A DNA stretch of 64,000 bases. Origin: Rhodoferax bucti. GTDB lineage: Bacteria > Pseudomonadota > Gammaproteobacteria > Burkholderiales > Burkholderiaceae_C. The stretch covers positions 1 to 64,000 of the forward strand of contig NZ_VAHD01000003.1 of assembly GCF_005876985.1 (NCBI RefSeq), in the 5' to 3' direction. The notes beneath the pieces were generated by a model. It was not told the origin of the DNA, ran no database searches, and worked only from the letters and a program-made list of their open reading frames with translations. Shown here piece by piece: positions 7,645 through 17,527 of the stretch (position 1 is the stretch's first letter; every line of letters starts with the position of its first letter). A program made the translations under genes and the position numbers.

Positions 7645-10600
7645 ATGAACCTCGACGAACCGAAAAAAGGCTTCAACCTGTCCAAGTGGGCGCTGGACCA
7701 TTCCGCGCTCACCCGGTACCTGATGATTGTGCTGATGCTCTTGGGCGCGGCCGCCTACTTCCAACTGGGGCAGGACGAAGACCCGCCGTTCACCTTCCGG
7801 GCCATGGTGGTGCGCACCTACTGGCCGGGCGCCACCTCGCAGCAGGTGGCCGAGCAAGTCACTGACAAGCTGGAGCGCACCCTGCAAGAGGTGCCCTATG
7901 CCGACAAGATCCGCAGCTACTCCAAGCCCGGCGAGTCGCAAATCATTTTCCAGATCAAGGACTCCAGCAAGCCCGCGGATGTGCCGAACGTCTGGTACAG
8001 CGTGCGCAAAAAAATCGGCGATATCCGTGGCACCTTGCCGGCGGGGGTAGTCGGTCCTTTCTTCAATGACGATTTCGGCGATGTGTATGGCGTGATCTAC
8101 GCGCTGGAGGCCGATGGCTTCAACTACGCCGAGCTCAAGACCTTTGCCGACGACGTGCGCCAGCGCCTGCTGCGCGTGCCTGATGTGGCCAAGGTGGAGC
8201 TGTTTGGCGCGCAGGACGAGAAGCTGTACATCGAAATTTCGCAAAAGCGCCTGTCGCAGCTCGGCTTGGACTTCAACCAAGTGCTGGCCCAGCTCGGTCA
8301 GCAAAACGCGGTGGAGTCGGCCGGTGCGGTGCAAACACCGCTGGACGTGGTGCAGGTGCGTGTGGGCGGCCAGTTCAACCGCGTGGAAGAGTTGGCCGAC
8401 ATGCCAGTTCGCGGTGCCACAGGCAACCAGTTCCGCTTGAAAGACATTGCCACCATCGGCAAGGGCTATGTTGATCCGCCATCCGTCAAGGTGCGCCACC
8501 AGGGCAAAGAGGTGATTGCGCTGGGCGTGTCCATGACCAAGGGCGGCGACATCATCGCGTTGGGCCATGCGCTGGAAAAGGCATTTGCAGGCATTGAAAA
8601 AGGCCTGCCCGCGGGCATCAAGCTGGTGCAGTTGCAGGACCAGCCCAAGTCCGTCACCACCTCGGTGAACGAGTTTGTGAAGGTGCTGATTGAGGCGGTA
8701 GTGATTGTGCTGGCGGTGAGCTTTATCTCGCTGGGCCTGCACAAGCGCCCTGGCAACAACCCCTTGTGGCGCCGTTGGACGCTGGATATGCGCCCCGGCC
8801 TGGTGGTGGGCATCACCATTCCATTGGTGCTGGCCGTGACCTTTTTGGGCATGTACTACTGGGGCATCGGCCTGCACAAGATTTCGCTGGGCTCGCTCAT
8901 CATTGCGCTGGGCTTGCTGGTGGATGACGCCATCATTGCGGTGGAAATGATGGTGCGCAAGATGGAGGAGGGCTACGACAAGGTGCGTGCCGCCACCTTT
9001 GCCTACGAAGTCACGGCCATGCCCATGTTGACCGGTACGCTGATTACAGCGGTGGGCTTTTTGCCTATTGGCCTGGCCAAGTCCACCACGGGTGAGTACA
9101 CCTACGCCATCTTTGCGGTGACAGTGCTGGCGCTGATTTTGAGCTGGTTTGTATCGGTGTACTTTGTGCCTTACCTGGGTAACTGGTTGCTCAAGAGCCA
9201 GCCTCACCATGCGGGCGAATCGGTGCACCAGGAGCACTTTGACACGCCTTTCTACAACACCTTCCGTCGCGTGGTGAACTGGTGCGTGCAGTACCGCTGG
9301 ATGACGATAGGCGCCACCATCCTGGTGTTCGCACTGGGTATCGTGGGCATGGGCAAGGTGCAGCAGCAGTTCTTCCCGGACTCCAGCCGCCCTGAGGTGC
9401 TGGTGGACATCTGGTTCCCCGAGGGCACGTCGTTTGCCAACAACCAAGCCGTTACGCAGCGGGTGGAAGCCCGCCTGATGCAGGAGCCCGGCGTGTCCGC
9501 CGTGAGCACCTGGATCGGCTCCGGGGTGCCGCGCTTCTATTTGCCGCTGGACCAGGTGTTCCCGCAGACCAACGTGTCGCAGTTCATCATCATGCCGGTG
9601 GACCTCAAGGTGCGCGAAGCCCTGCGGGTGAAGCTGCCGGCGCTGTTGGCCAGTGAGTTCCCAGAAGTGCGGGGTCGCGTCAAGCTGCTGCCCAATGGCC
9701 CGCCGGTGCCGTATCCGGTGCAGTTCCGCGTGGTGGGCACCGACCCGCTGGTGTTGCGCGAGCGCGCCGATGAGGTTAAGGCCGTCATGCGCCGCAGCAC
9801 CAATACCCGTGGTGTGAATGACAACTGGAACGAGTCCGTGAAGGTGCTGCGCCTGGAGGTGGATCAGGATAAAGCCCGCGCCCTCGGTGTGAGCAGCCAA
9901 AGCATTGCGCAAGCGGCCAAGACGATTTCGCTGGGCTCCACCGTTGGCCAATACCGCGAAGGGGACAAGCTCATCGACATCGTGTTGCGCCAGCCCCTGG
10001 ACGAGCGCAACGCCATCACCGATATTGCGAATGCCAATTTGCCCACCAGCAGTGGCAAGTCTATTCCGATTACCCAGATCGCCAAGCCGGTGTTCACCTG
10101 GGAGCCGGGCGTGATGTGGCGCGAAAACCGCGACTACGCCATCACAGTGCAAAGCGACATCGTGGAAGGCCTGCAGGGCGCCACCGTCACGGCCGAGCTG
10201 CAGCCCCAAATGAAGGAGCTGCAAGCCCAGTGGGCGGCCAAAGGCTTGTCGGGTTACCGGATTGAGGTGGCGGGTGCGGTGGAGGAGAGCTCCAAGGGCT
10301 CGTCGTCCATCGTGGCGGGGGTACCCATCATGCTGTTCCTGACCTTTACGCTGCTCATGCTGCAGTTGCAAAGCTTCAGTCGCTCGTTGCTGGTGTTCAT
10401 CACCGGGCCTTTGGGCATTGCCGGTGTGGCGGGGGCTTTGCTGGTGTTGGGGCGCCCTTTCGGCTTCGTTGCGTTGCTAGGCGTCATTGCCTTGATGGGC
10501 ATGATCCAGCGCAACTCGGTGATCCTGATCGACCAGATTGAGCAGGACCGTGCTGCCGGCATTCCTGCCTGGGATGCGATTGTGGAGTCGGCGGTGCGCC

Positions 10601-10797
10601 GTTTGCGCCCGATTGTGCTGACGGCTGCCGCTGCCGTGCTGGCGATGATTCCGCTGTCGCGCTCCGTGTTTTGGGGGCCCATGGCTGTGGCCATCATGGG
10701 CGGGCTGATTGTGGCTACCGTGCTGACTTTGCTGGCTCTGCCGGCGATGTATGCCGCCTGGTTCCGGGTCAAACGCGAGATTCCTGCCGCAACTTGA
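7645..10797 (+). CDS. RND efflux transporter permease subunit
   Basis: A proton-driven inner-membrane pump of the AcrB/HAE-RND superfamily, 1050 residues, the usual length. It has 12 predicted membrane segments in two repeats, each with a large periplasmic loop. Membrane segment 4 holds the acidic proton-relay pair in LGLLVDDAIIAVEMM. The start is the ATG at 7645 (MNLDEPKKGF), just after the adaptor stop; an in-frame start at 7621 would overlap the adaptor needlessly. Adaptor and pump are co-transcribed. No outer-membrane TolC-type gene is nearby, so a channel is probably shared. The subfamily resembles HAE-2/YerP-like pumps, but drug versus metal specificity cannot be fixed from this reading. 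Confidence 0.94.
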   Translation: MNLDEPKKGFNLSKWALDHSALTRYLMIVLMLLGAAAYFQLGQDEDPPFTFRAMVVRTYWPGATSQQVAEQVTDKLERTLQEVPYADKIRSYSKPGESQIIFQIKDSSKPADVPNVWYSVRKKIGDIRGTLPAGVVGPFFNDDFGDVYGVIYALEADGFNYAELKTFADDVRQRLLRVPDVAKVELFGAQDEKLYIEISQKRLSQLGLDFNQVLAQLGQQNAVESAGAVQTPLDVVQVRVGGQFNRVEELADMPVRGATGNQFRLKDIATIGKGYVDPPSVKVRHQGKEVIALGVSMTKGGDIIALGHALEKAFAGIEKGLPAGIKLVQLQDQPKSVTTSVNEFVKVLIEAVVIVLAVSFISLGLHKRPGNNPLWRRWTLDMRPGLVVGITIPLVLAVTFLGMYYWGIGLHKISLGSLIIALGLLVDDAIIAVEMMVRKMEEGYDKVRAATFAYEVTAMPMLTGTLITAVGFLPIGLAKSTTGEYTYAIFAVTVLALILSWFVSVYFVPYLGNWLLKSQPHHAGESVHQEHFDTPFYNTFRRVVNWCVQYRWMTIGATILVFALGIVGMGKVQQQFFPDSSRPEVLVDIWFPEGTSFANNQAVTQRVEARLMQEPGVSAVSTWIGSGVPRFYLPLDQVFPQTNVSQFIIMPVDLKVREALRVKLPALLASEFPEVRGRVKLLPNGPPVPYPVQFRVVGTDPLVLRERADEVKAVMRRSTNTRGVNDNWNESVKVLRLEVDQDKARALGVSSQSIAQAAKTISLGSTVGQYREGDKLIDIVLRQPLDERNAITDIANANLPTSSGKSIPITQIAKPVFTWEPGVMWRENRDYAITVQSDIVEGLQGATVTAELQPQMKELQAQWAAKGLSGYRIEVAGAVEESSKGSSSIVAGVPIMLFLTFTLLMLQLQSFSRSLLVFITGPLGIAGVAGALLVLGRPFGFVALLGVIALMGMIQRNSVILIDQIEQDRAAGIPAWDAIVESAVRRLRPIVLTAAAAVLAMIPLSRSVFWGPMAVAIMGGLIVATVLTLLALPAMYAAWFRVKREIPAAT

Positions 10798-10908
10798 AAA
10801 GAAGGTGCCCGCTTACAGGCTAAAATAGCGGGTTGACCGATTTCAAACGGGAAGTTGGGGCTGCGCAGACTGGTTCTGTGGCGTGCCCGGCTCCCGTGTT
10901 TTGTTTTA

Positions 10909-10995
10909 GCGCGGGTGGCGAAATTGGTAGACGCACCAGGTTTAGGTCCTGACGGTGGCAACACTGTGGGGGTTCGAGTCCCCCCCCGCGCACCA
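10909..10995 (+). tRNA. tRNA-Leu (anticodon UAG)
   Basis: An 87-nt class II tRNA with the acceptor stem gcgcggg/cccgcgc perfectly paired, D-loop aattggtagac, anticodon loop with TAG, long variable arm, TTCGAGTC T-loop and encoded CCA. It stands between the RND pump gene and tig. Confidence 0.97.
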
Positions 10996-11061
10996 ACCTA
11001 CGAAGGCATCCCAGCGATGCCGCAGGTGAAATTCCTGCCAAATCAATATTAGGAGTAAACG

Positions 11062-12372
11062 ATGGCCGTTACTGTAGAAACTCTGGAAAAGCTGGAGCGC
11101 AAGATTACGTTGACACTGCCCGTGGGCGTGATCCAGACCGAAGTTGACAGCCGTCTGCGCAAGCTGGCTCGTACCGTGAAGATGGACGGTTTCCGTCCCG
11201 GCAAGGTGCCCATGAATGTGGTGGCCCAGCGTTACGGCTATTCGGTGCACTACGAAGTGATGAACGACAAAGTGGGCGAAGCTTTCTCCCAAGCTGCCAA
11301 CGAAGCCAAGTTGCGCGTAGCAGGTCAGCCCAAGATTTCTGAGAACGAAACTGCGCCCGAAGGCCAAGTGGCGTTCGATGCGATTTTCGAAGTGTTTCCC
11401 GAAGTCAAAATTGCTGACTTGGCAGGTGCCGAAGTCGAGAAGTTGACCGCGGATGTGACCGACGAAGCCATCGACAAGACTATCGAAATCCTGCGCAAGC
11501 AACGTCGCACTTTCGCCCAGCGCGCTCAAGACACCGCTGCCCAAGACACCGATCGCGTGACTGTGGACTTCGAAGGCAAGATCGATGGCGAACCCTTTGC
11601 TGGTGGCAAAGCTTCTGACTTCCAGTTCATCTTGGGCGATGGCCAGATGCTCAAGGAATTTGAAGATGCAACCCGTGGCATGAAGTCCGGCGAAAGCAAG
11701 ACCTTCCCCCTGGCATTCCCCGCTGACTACCACGGTAAAGACGTGGCCGGCAAGACTGCTGACTTCCTGGTGACTTTGAAGAAGCTCGAAGCTGCCAACC
11801 TGCCTGAAGTGGATGGCGCATTGGCCAAGTCCTTGGGTATTGCTGATGGCACCGTGGAAGCCTTGCGTGCAGACATCCGCAAGAATTTGGAGCGTGAAGT
11901 CAAGCACCGTCTGTTGGCACGCAACAAGCAAGCTGCCATGGACGCGTTGGTGGCCAAGGCTGAGTTGGACTTACCCAAGTCCAGCGTACAAGCCGAGCTC
12001 GACCGCATGGTCGAAAGCGCCCGTGCAGACCTGAAGCAACGCGGCATCAAAGATGCCGACAAGGCCCCGATCCCTGACGACATCTTCCGCCCCCAAGCTG
12101 AGCGCCGCGTGCGTTTGGGCTTGGTTGTGGCTGAGCTGGTTCGCTCCAACGATCTGGCTGCCAAGCCTGAGCAGATCAAAGCCCACGTGGAAGAGTTGGC
12201 TGCCAGCTATGAGAAGCCTGCTGACGTGATCCGTTGGTACTACGGCGACAACCGCCGCATGGCCGAAGTGGAAGCGGTAGTCATCGAGAACAATGTGACT
12301 GAGTACATCCTGTCCAAGGTCAAAGTGACTGACAAGTCCGTGTCCTTTGATGAATTGATGGGTCAGAACTAA
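11062..12372 (+). CDS. tig: Trigger factor (ribosome-associated chaperone, peptidyl-prolyl isomerase)
   Basis: The chaperone that binds at the ribosomal exit tunnel. At 436 residues it has the normal length. The N-terminal ribosome-binding domain carries the signature GFRPGKVPMNVV near residue 45. An FKBP-like isomerase domain follows (about 155-245, with VTVDFEGKIDGEPFAGG), then the helical C-terminal chaperone domain. It is first in the order tig-clpP-clpX-lon. A strong hairpin terminator follows, so the protease genes have their own promoters. Confidence 0.98.
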   Translation: MAVTVETLEKLERKITLTLPVGVIQTEVDSRLRKLARTVKMDGFRPGKVPMNVVAQRYGYSVHYEVMNDKVGEAFSQAANEAKLRVAGQPKISENETAPEGQVAFDAIFEVFPEVKIADLAGAEVEKLTADVTDEAIDKTIEILRKQRRTFAQRAQDTAAQDTDRVTVDFEGKIDGEPFAGGKASDFQFILGDGQMLKEFEDATRGMKSGESKTFPLAFPADYHGKDVAGKTADFLVTLKKLEAANLPEVDGALAKSLGIADGTVEALRADIRKNLEREVKHRLLARNKQAAMDALVAKAELDLPKSSVQAELDRMVESARADLKQRGIKDADKAPIPDDIFRPQAERRVRLGLVVAELVRSNDLAAKPEQIKAHVEELAASYEKPADVIRWYYGDNRRMAEVEAVVIENNVTEYILSKVKVTDKSVSFDELMGQN

Positions 12373-12406
12373 AGCAAAGCGCAGGCGCAAACTTTGCGTC
12401 GTAGCG

Positions 12407-12461
12407 AAATGGGGCTTGCGCGGGACTTGCAGTCCTGCGTTTAAGCCCCATTTGCTTTTTG
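12407..12461 (+). terminator. Rho-independent terminator after tig
   Basis: A long stem, aaatggggctt...aagccccattt, encloses a second near-perfect stem (gcgcgggact/agtcctgcgt) and is followed by the T-rich ttgcttttt. Confidence 0.75.
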
Positions 12462-12462
12462 A

Positions 12463-12494
12463 CTTGACTTTTTCGGTACAGTTACACCCTATAT
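12463..12494 (+). promoter_or_regulatory. Candidate heat-shock (sigma-32) promoter of clpP
   Basis: CTTGACT (12463-12469) and CCCTATAT (12487-12494), spaced 17 bp, resemble the sigma-32 pattern CTTGAAA/CCCCATnT. They lie 12 bp ahead of the clpP start codon, so the leader would be very short. A match by eye only. Confidence 0.35.
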
Positions 12495-12506
12495 TTTGGA
12501 GAGCTT

Positions 12507-13136
12507 ATGAACGTCAAATACGGAATGTCCGGCGCCATGGAAACCCAAGCCTTGGGAATGGTGCCCATGGTGATCGAGCAATCGGGACGTGGCGAGCGCT
12601 CCTACGACATTTACTCCCGCTTGTTGAAAGAGCGGGTGATTTTTCTGGTGGGGCCGGTGAATGACCAGACGGCCAACCTGGTGGTCGCGCAATTGCTGTT
12701 CTTGGAAAGCGAAAATCCAGACAAGGACATCTCGTTCTACATCAACTCCCCTGGTGGTTCGGTGAGTGCAGGCATGGCGATTTACGACACCATGAACTTC
12801 ATCAAGCCCGATGTGTCTACGCTGTGCACCGGCATGGCCGCCAGCATGGGAGCATTCCTGTTGGCAGCAGGCGCCAAGGGCAAGCGTTTTTCCTTGCCCA
12901 ATTCCAAGGTCATGATTCACCAACCGCTCGGCGGCACACAGGGTCAGGCTACGGAAATTGAAATCCATGCCCGTGAAATCCTGAAAACACGTGAGCAACT
13001 GAACAAGATCCTGGCAGAGCGTACTGGCCAGCCTCTAGAGAAGATTGAGCGCGATACCGAGCGCGACTATTACCTCTCCGCAGACGAGGCCAAGGAGTAT
13101 GGCTTGGTGGATCAGGTGATCGCCAAGCGCCCCTGA
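12507..13136 (+). CDS. clpP: ATP-dependent Clp protease proteolytic subunit ClpP
   Basis: The serine peptidase that forms the 14-mer degradation chamber with ClpX or ClpA. It has 209 residues. The catalytic triad is Ser113 ([10 protein letters not shown]), His138 ([10 protein letters not shown]) and Asp187 ([10 protein letters not shown]). A short propeptide precedes the mature N-terminus, as in the E. coli enzyme. Its ATPase partner ClpX is encoded 104 bp downstream; a second partner, ClpA with adaptor ClpS, is at 38.6-41.3 kb in the same window. Confidence 0.98.
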   Translation: MNVKYGMSGAMETQALGMVPMVIEQSGRGERSYDIYSRLLKERVIFLVGPVNDQTANLVVAQLLFLESENPDKDISFYINSPGGSVSAGMAIYDTMNFIKPDVSTLCTGMAASMGAFLLAAGAKGKRFSLPNSKVMIHQPLGGTQGQATEIEIHAREILKTREQLNKILAERTGQPLEKIERDTERDYYLSADEAKEYGLVDQVIAKRP

Positions 13137-13163
13137 TTCCGGCGGGCTGCTTGGGCCCTCCCG

Positions 13164-13196
13164 AACGGTGCCTCTCCCTCGGATAGGCACCGTTTT
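13164..13196 (+). terminator. Hairpin terminator between clpP and clpX
   Basis: The stem aacggtgcct/aggcaccgttt with a 12-nt loop is followed by TTTT. It probably attenuates rather than fully separates clpP and clpX. Confidence 0.6.
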
Positions 13197-13240
13197 CATT
13201 TGGTTATCATTGCTTAACTTAGCGAAAAAGGCAGACATCC

Positions 13241-14506
13241 ATGGCCGAAAAAAAAGGCTCAACCAGCGAAAAAACCCTGTACTGCTCCTTCTGCGGCAAG
13301 AGCCAGCACGAGGTCAAGAAACTGATCGCTGGTCCGTCCGTCTTTGTGTGCGATGAATGCATCGATTTGTGCAACGAAATCATCCGCGACGAGTTACCGG
13401 CAACCACCGAGAACAAGGACGCCCGCAGTGATTTGCCCACACCGGCGGACATCAAGGCGAATCTCGACAATTACGTCATCGGCCAGGAGCCTGCCAAGCG
13501 CACACTAGCGGTGGCGGTCTACAACCACTACAAGCGCCTCAAGCACAAAGAAAAAGCCAAGAAAGACGATGTGGAGCTCGCCAAGAGCAACATCTTGTTG
13601 ATTGGCCCCACCGGCTCCGGCAAAACATTGTTGGCGCAAACACTGGCGCGCATGCTGGATGTGCCTTTTGTGATGGCTGATGCCACCACCTTGACCGAAG
13701 CGGGTTACGTCGGTGAAGACGTGGAAAACATCGTGCTGAAGCTCTTGCAGAGCTGCAATTACGATGTGGAGCGTGCACAGCGCGGGATTGTTTACATCGA
13801 CGAGATCGACAAAATTTCCCGTAAATCGGACAACCCTTCCATCACCCGCGATGTCTCTGGCGAAGGTGTGCAGCAGGCCTTGCTGAAGTTGATCGAGGGC
13901 ACCATGGCCAGCGTACCTCCGCAAGGTGGGCGCAAGCACCCCAACCAGGATTTCGTCCAAATAGACACGACGAACATTCTGTTTATTTGCGGCGGTGCGT
14001 TTGCCGGTTTGGAAAAGGTGATTGAAAACCGTACTGAATCTTCCGGCATTGGCTTTGGTGCTGCCGTCAAGAGCAAGCAGCAACGTGCGTTGACGGAAGT
14101 GTTCAAAGAGGTTGAGCCTGAGGACTTGATCAAATTCGGTTTGATTCCTGAGCTTGTCGGGCGTATGCCGGTAGTGGCAACCTTGGCGGAGTTGACAGAG
14201 GATGCTTTGGTGCAAATCCTGACAGAGCCCAAGAATGCCCTGGTGAAGCAATATGCCAAGTTGCTGGCCATGGAAGGTGCGGAGCTCGAAATTCGGCCTG
14301 CCGCCCTGCAAGCGATTGCTAAACGGGCTTTGGTGCGCAAAACGGGCGCCCGCGGATTACGCTCGATTTTGGAGCAATCCCTGATCGATACCATGTATGA
14401 GTTGCCCAATGCGGGTAATGTGGAAAAAGTGGTGGTGGATGAGTCCACCATCGAGGAAAACAAACCTCCGCTGCTGGTGTACCGCGAATCTGCCAAGAAG
14501 GCGTAA
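13241..14506 (+). CDS. clpX: Clp protease ATPase subunit ClpX
   Basis: The AAA+ unfoldase that feeds substrates to ClpP. The N-terminal zinc-binding domain has CSFCGKS and CDECIDLC, its four cysteines in the usual C4 spacing. Walker A is [10 protein letters not shown], Walker B is [10 protein letters not shown], and the pore loop GYVGEDVE lies between them. A C-terminal small AAA+ domain ends near residue 415. The length of 421 residues is typical. Confidence 0.98.
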   Translation: MAEKKGSTSEKTLYCSFCGKSQHEVKKLIAGPSVFVCDECIDLCNEIIRDELPATTENKDARSDLPTPADIKANLDNYVIGQEPAKRTLAVAVYNHYKRLKHKEKAKKDDVELAKSNILLIGPTGSGKTLLAQTLARMLDVPFVMADATTLTEAGYVGEDVENIVLKLLQSCNYDVERAQRGIVYIDEIDKISRKSDNPSITRDVSGEGVQQALLKLIEGTMASVPPQGGRKHPNQDFVQIDTTNILFICGGAFAGLEKVIENRTESSGIGFGAAVKSKQQRALTEVFKEVEPEDLIKFGLIPELVGRMPVVATLAELTEDALVQILTEPKNALVKQYAKLLAMEGAELEIRPAALQAIAKRALVRKTGARGLRSILEQSLIDTMYELPNAGNVEKVVVDESTIEENKPPLLVYRESAKKA

Positions 14507-14596
14507 CAGTGCCGCCTCAAGAGCTGAATTAACGCGGCTTTTTAGGGCATTCAATCTCACTTGGGGGATGGCTCAGTTTTTGATAATGGAGCCATC

Positions 14597-14626
14597 CTTG
14601 AAATCCGGGCTTTGCAGTCCATATTC
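14597..14626 (+). promoter_or_regulatory. Probable heat-shock (sigma-32) promoter of lon
   Basis: An exact CTTGAAA -35 (14597-14603) is followed after 15 bp by CCATAT (14619-14624), which matches six of eight positions of the sigma-32 -10 as gtCCATAT. It lies about 25 bp ahead of the lon ATG. Upstream, ggatggctc...gagccatcc (about 14565-14596) forms a hairpin that may end the clpX transcript. Confidence 0.55.
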
Positions 14627-14649
14627 AACAGGTAACTAAAGGTTTTCCT

Positions 14650-17082
14650 ATGTCCGGTCATATTCCCCTGCCTGCAACCCCACTCGAACTTCCGCTGCTT
14701 CCCTTGCGGGATGTCGTGGTGTTTCCGCACATGGTCATTCCCTTGTTTGTGGGGCGCCCCAAGAGCATCAAGGCCTTGGAAGCAGCCATGGAGGCCGAGC
14801 GCCGCATCATGTTGGTGGCCCAAAAGGCGGCCGCCAAAGATGATCCTGTGGTGTCCGATATGTTTGATGTCGGTTGCGTCTCAACCATTCTGCAAATGTT
14901 GAAACTTCCTGACGGCACGGTGAAGGTGCTGGTGGAAGGGCATCAGCGTGCAAAAGTCAATGAAATTGCGGAAGGTGAATCGCATTTCACTGCCAATGTC
15001 ACGCCCATTGAAATTCCAGCGGAAGGTTCAGAGGTAGACCGTAAGTCGGGGAGCGAAGTCGAGGCGCTGCGCCGTGCGGTGATGCAGCAGTTTGACCAAT
15101 ACGTCAAACTGAACAAAAAAATTCCCCCGGAAATTTTGACCTCCATCTCCAGCATCGATGATGCTGGTCGGCTGGCGGATACGATTGCCGCCCATTTGCC
15201 CTTGAAGCTCGATAGCAAGCAAGCGGTATTGAGCCTGCCTGATGTGAAGGGGCGTTTGGAAAATCTGTTCGAACAAATTGAGCATGAAGTGGACATTCTC
15301 AACGTGGATAAGAAGATCCGCGGGCGCGTCAAGCGCCAGATGGAGAAGAACCAGCGTGACTTCTACCTGAATGAACAGGTCAAAGCTATTCAGAAAGAGC
15401 TGGGTGAGGGCGAAGATGGCGCCGACATTGAAGAGATCGAGAAAAAGATCAAGTCCGCCAAGATGCCTAAAGAGGCCTTGAAGAAGGCCGAGGCAGAACT
15501 CAAGAAGTTGAAACTGATGTCCCCTATGTCCGCTGAAGCGACAGTGGTGCGGAACTACATCGAGGTACTCACTGGCCTGCCTTGGACAGCGAAGACCAAG
15601 ATCAAACACAACTTGCTCAACGCGGAAAATGTTCTAAACCAAGACCACTACGGCCTGGACAAGGTCAAAGACCGCATTTTGGAATATCTTGCAGTTCAAC
15701 AGCGAGTGGACAAAGTCAAGGCTCCCATTCTGTGCCTGGTGGGGCCTCCTGGTGTGGGTAAGACATCTTTGGGACAGAGTATTGCCAAAGCAACGGGTCG
15801 CAAGTACGTGCGAATGGCCTTGGGCGGCATGCGCGATGAGGCGGAAATTCGCGGGCATCGCAGAACCTACATCGGTGCGATGCCGGGCAAGGTGCTCCAA
15901 AGTTTGTCAAAGGTCGGAACGCGTAACCCGCTGTTCCTGCTGGATGAAATCGACAAATTGGGAACCGACTTCCGGGGTGACCCGAGCAGCGCCCTTTTGG
16001 AGGTTTTGGACCCCGAGCAAAACAACAAATTTGGCGACCACTATGTCGAGGTGGACTATGACCTCAGCGATGTGATGTTTGTGGCGACCTCCAACTCGAT
16101 GAATATTCCTCCGGCATTGCTGGACCGTATGGAAGTGATTCGGTTGTCGGGCTACACCGAAGACGAAAAAACCAACATTGCCATTACTTATCTGTTGCCC
16201 AAGCAGATGAAGAACAACGGCGTGAAGGAGTCGGAGTTATCGGTTTCCGATGATGCTGTGCGAGACATTGTTCGGTATTACACGCGAGAGGCGGGAGTAC
16301 GTTCTTTGGAGCGCGAGTTGTCCAAGATTTGCCGTAAGGTGGTCAAGGGACTGTTGCTGAAGAAGATGACTGCACAGGTGGTGGTCACTGCGGATAACTT
16401 GAACGACTTTTTGGGCGTACGCCGTTACACCTATGGCCGCGCTGAAGAGCAAAACCAAGTAGGGCAAGTCGTCGGCTTGGCGTGGACAGAGGTTGGCGGC
16501 GATCTGCTCACTATTGAAGCGGCATTGACTCCTGGTAAAGGCGTGATTACGCGCACAGGCTCTTTGGGCGACGTGATGAAGGAGTCGGTAGAGGCTGCTC
16601 GTACCGTGGTGCGAAGCCGGGCTCGCCGATTGGGAATCAAGGATGAGGTGTTTGATAAAAAGGACATTCACATTCACGTGCCGGATGGCGCTACACCCAA
16701 AGATGGTCCGAGTGCGGGCGCCGCAATGGCTACCGCATTTGTGTCTGCATTGACCGGTATTCCTGTGCGTGGTGATGTCGCCATGACGGGTGAGATCACC
16801 TTGCGCGGGGAAATCACGGAGATTGGTGGGCTCAAGGAAAAGCTGCTTGCGGCGCTGCGTGGCGGCATCAAAACGGTGTTGATTCCTGAGCAGAATGCCA
16901 AGGACTTGCAGGATATTCCGGAGAATGTCAAAAACGGACTTGAAATCGTCCCTGTGCGCTGGATCGACAAAGTCCTGGAGTTAGCTCTCGAGTCGCTGCC
17001 TGTACCACTGGCGGATGAAGAGGTAGCGACTGGGGTTGCGCCTGCGCTGGTGCCCGACGCATCGGCTGTGATCAAACATTGA
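14650..17082 (+). CDS. lon: ATP-dependent Lon protease
   Basis: A cytoplasmic AAA+ serine protease for damaged and regulatory proteins, 810 residues. It has an N-terminal substrate-recognition LAN domain (PLPATPLELPLLPLRD), a coiled-coil region at about 200-300, and a AAA+ core with Walker A GPPGVGKTSLGQ. The C-terminal S16 protease domain holds the catalytic Ser in DGPSAGAAMATAF and a catalytic Lys in the following IGGLKEK region. It lies downstream of clpX, as in many proteobacteria, and ahead of a tRNA cluster with its own promoter. Confidence 0.98.
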   Translation: MSGHIPLPATPLELPLLPLRDVVVFPHMVIPLFVGRPKSIKALEAAMEAERRIMLVAQKAAAKDDPVVSDMFDVGCVSTILQMLKLPDGTVKVLVEGHQRAKVNEIAEGESHFTANVTPIEIPAEGSEVDRKSGSEVEALRRAVMQQFDQYVKLNKKIPPEILTSISSIDDAGRLADTIAAHLPLKLDSKQAVLSLPDVKGRLENLFEQIEHEVDILNVDKKIRGRVKRQMEKNQRDFYLNEQVKAIQKELGEGEDGADIEEIEKKIKSAKMPKEALKKAEAELKKLKLMSPMSAEATVVRNYIEVLTGLPWTAKTKIKHNLLNAENVLNQDHYGLDKVKDRILEYLAVQQRVDKVKAPILCLVGPPGVGKTSLGQSIAKATGRKYVRMALGGMRDEAEIRGHRRTYIGAMPGKVLQSLSKVGTRNPLFLLDEIDKLGTDFRGDPSSALLEVLDPEQNNKFGDHYVEVDYDLSDVMFVATSNSMNIPPALLDRMEVIRLSGYTEDEKTNIAITYLLPKQMKNNGVKESELSVSDDAVRDIVRYYTREAGVRSLERELSKICRKVVKGLLLKKMTAQVVVTADNLNDFLGVRRYTYGRAEEQNQVGQVVGLAWTEVGGDLLTIEAALTPGKGVITRTGSLGDVMKESVEAARTVVRSRARRLGIKDEVFDKKDIHIHVPDGATPKDGPSAGAAMATAFVSALTGIPVRGDVAMTGEITLRGEITEIGGLKEKLLAALRGGIKTVLIPEQNAKDLQDIPENVKNGLEIVPVRWIDKVLELALESLPVPLADEEVATGVAPALVPDASAVIKH

Positions 17083-17140
17083 AATTTCACATTGGCTTTG
17101 AAAAAATACGTGCTTTGGATAAAACTGGAGAAAAGCACGC

Positions 17141-17146
17141 TATAAT
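17141..17146 (+). promoter_or_regulatory. -10 box of the tRNA-Gly/Cys/Leu cluster
   Basis: A consensus TATAAT lies 14 nt before tRNA-Gly. No convincing -35 is seen at the right spacing. A small hairpin (cgtgctt/aagcacg, about 17109-17140) just upstream may end lon transcription. Confidence 0.5.
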
Positions 17147-17160
17147 TTGAGGCTTGAAAC

Positions 17161-17236
17161 GCGGGAATAGCTCAGTTGGTAGAGCGCAACCTTGCCAAGG
17201 TTGAGGTCGAGAGTTCGAGACTCTTTTCCCGCTCCA
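17161..17236 (+). tRNA. tRNA-Gly (anticodon GCC)
   Basis: 76 nt. The acceptor gcgggaa/ttcccgc is fully paired, the anticodon loop is ttgccaa, the T-loop is gttcgag, and TCCA is encoded at the 3' end. Confidence 0.98.
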
Positions 17237-17241
17237 ATTCC

Positions 17242-17270
17242 AAAAAGGGAAGCGCATGCTTCCCTTTTTA
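17242..17270 (+). other. Inverted repeat between tRNA-Gly and tRNA-Cys
   Basis: aaaaagggaagc-gcat-gcttcccttttt is a nearly perfect stem with flanking A and T tracts. It looks like a bidirectional terminator, but the next tRNA begins 4 bp later, so it may be a processing signal or partial attenuator. Confidence 0.55.
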
Positions 17271-17273
17271 AAT

Positions 17274-17347
17274 GGCGCGGTAGCAAAGCGGTTATGCCCC
17301 GGATTGCAAATCCGGTTAGTCCGGTTCGACTCCGGACCGCGCCTCCA
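17274..17347 (+). tRNA. tRNA-Cys (anticodon GCA)
   Basis: 74 nt. The acceptor ggcgcgg/ccgcgcc is paired, the anticodon loop is attgcaaat, and TCCA is encoded. Confidence 0.98.
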
Positions 17348-17362
17348 GATTTATCTGGTCCA

Positions 17363-17399
17363 GATGCCCTGTCAACTCCAGTTGATAGGGCATTTTGTT
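17363..17399 (+). terminator. Hairpin between tRNA-Cys and tRNA-Leu
   Basis: atgccctgtcaac-tcca-gttgatagggcat forms a 13-bp stem with one G-T pair, followed by TTTTGTTT. Confidence 0.6.
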
Positions 17400-17416
17400 T
17401 GACAATAGACACTCAT

Positions 17417-17509
17417 GCCCGAGTGGTGAAATTGGTAGACACATCGGACTTAAAATCCGCCGCTTCGTGAATAACGGGCGTACCGGTTCGATTCCGGTCT
17501 CGGGCACCA
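17417..17509 (+). tRNA. tRNA-Leu (anticodon UAA)
   Basis: A 93-nt class II tRNA. The acceptor is gcccgag/ctcgggc, the anticodon loop is cttaaaa, the variable arm is long, and ACCA is encoded. Confidence 0.97.
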
Positions 17510-17527
17510 TTTACTAGTAGCCGTCTC

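Noticed and set aside
7573..10371. Long minus-strand open frame (932 codons) opposite the RND pump gene
   Set aside because: His/Gln/Arg-rich low-complexity translation with no domain; an antisense shadow of a clear, full-length pump gene in high-G+C DNA.
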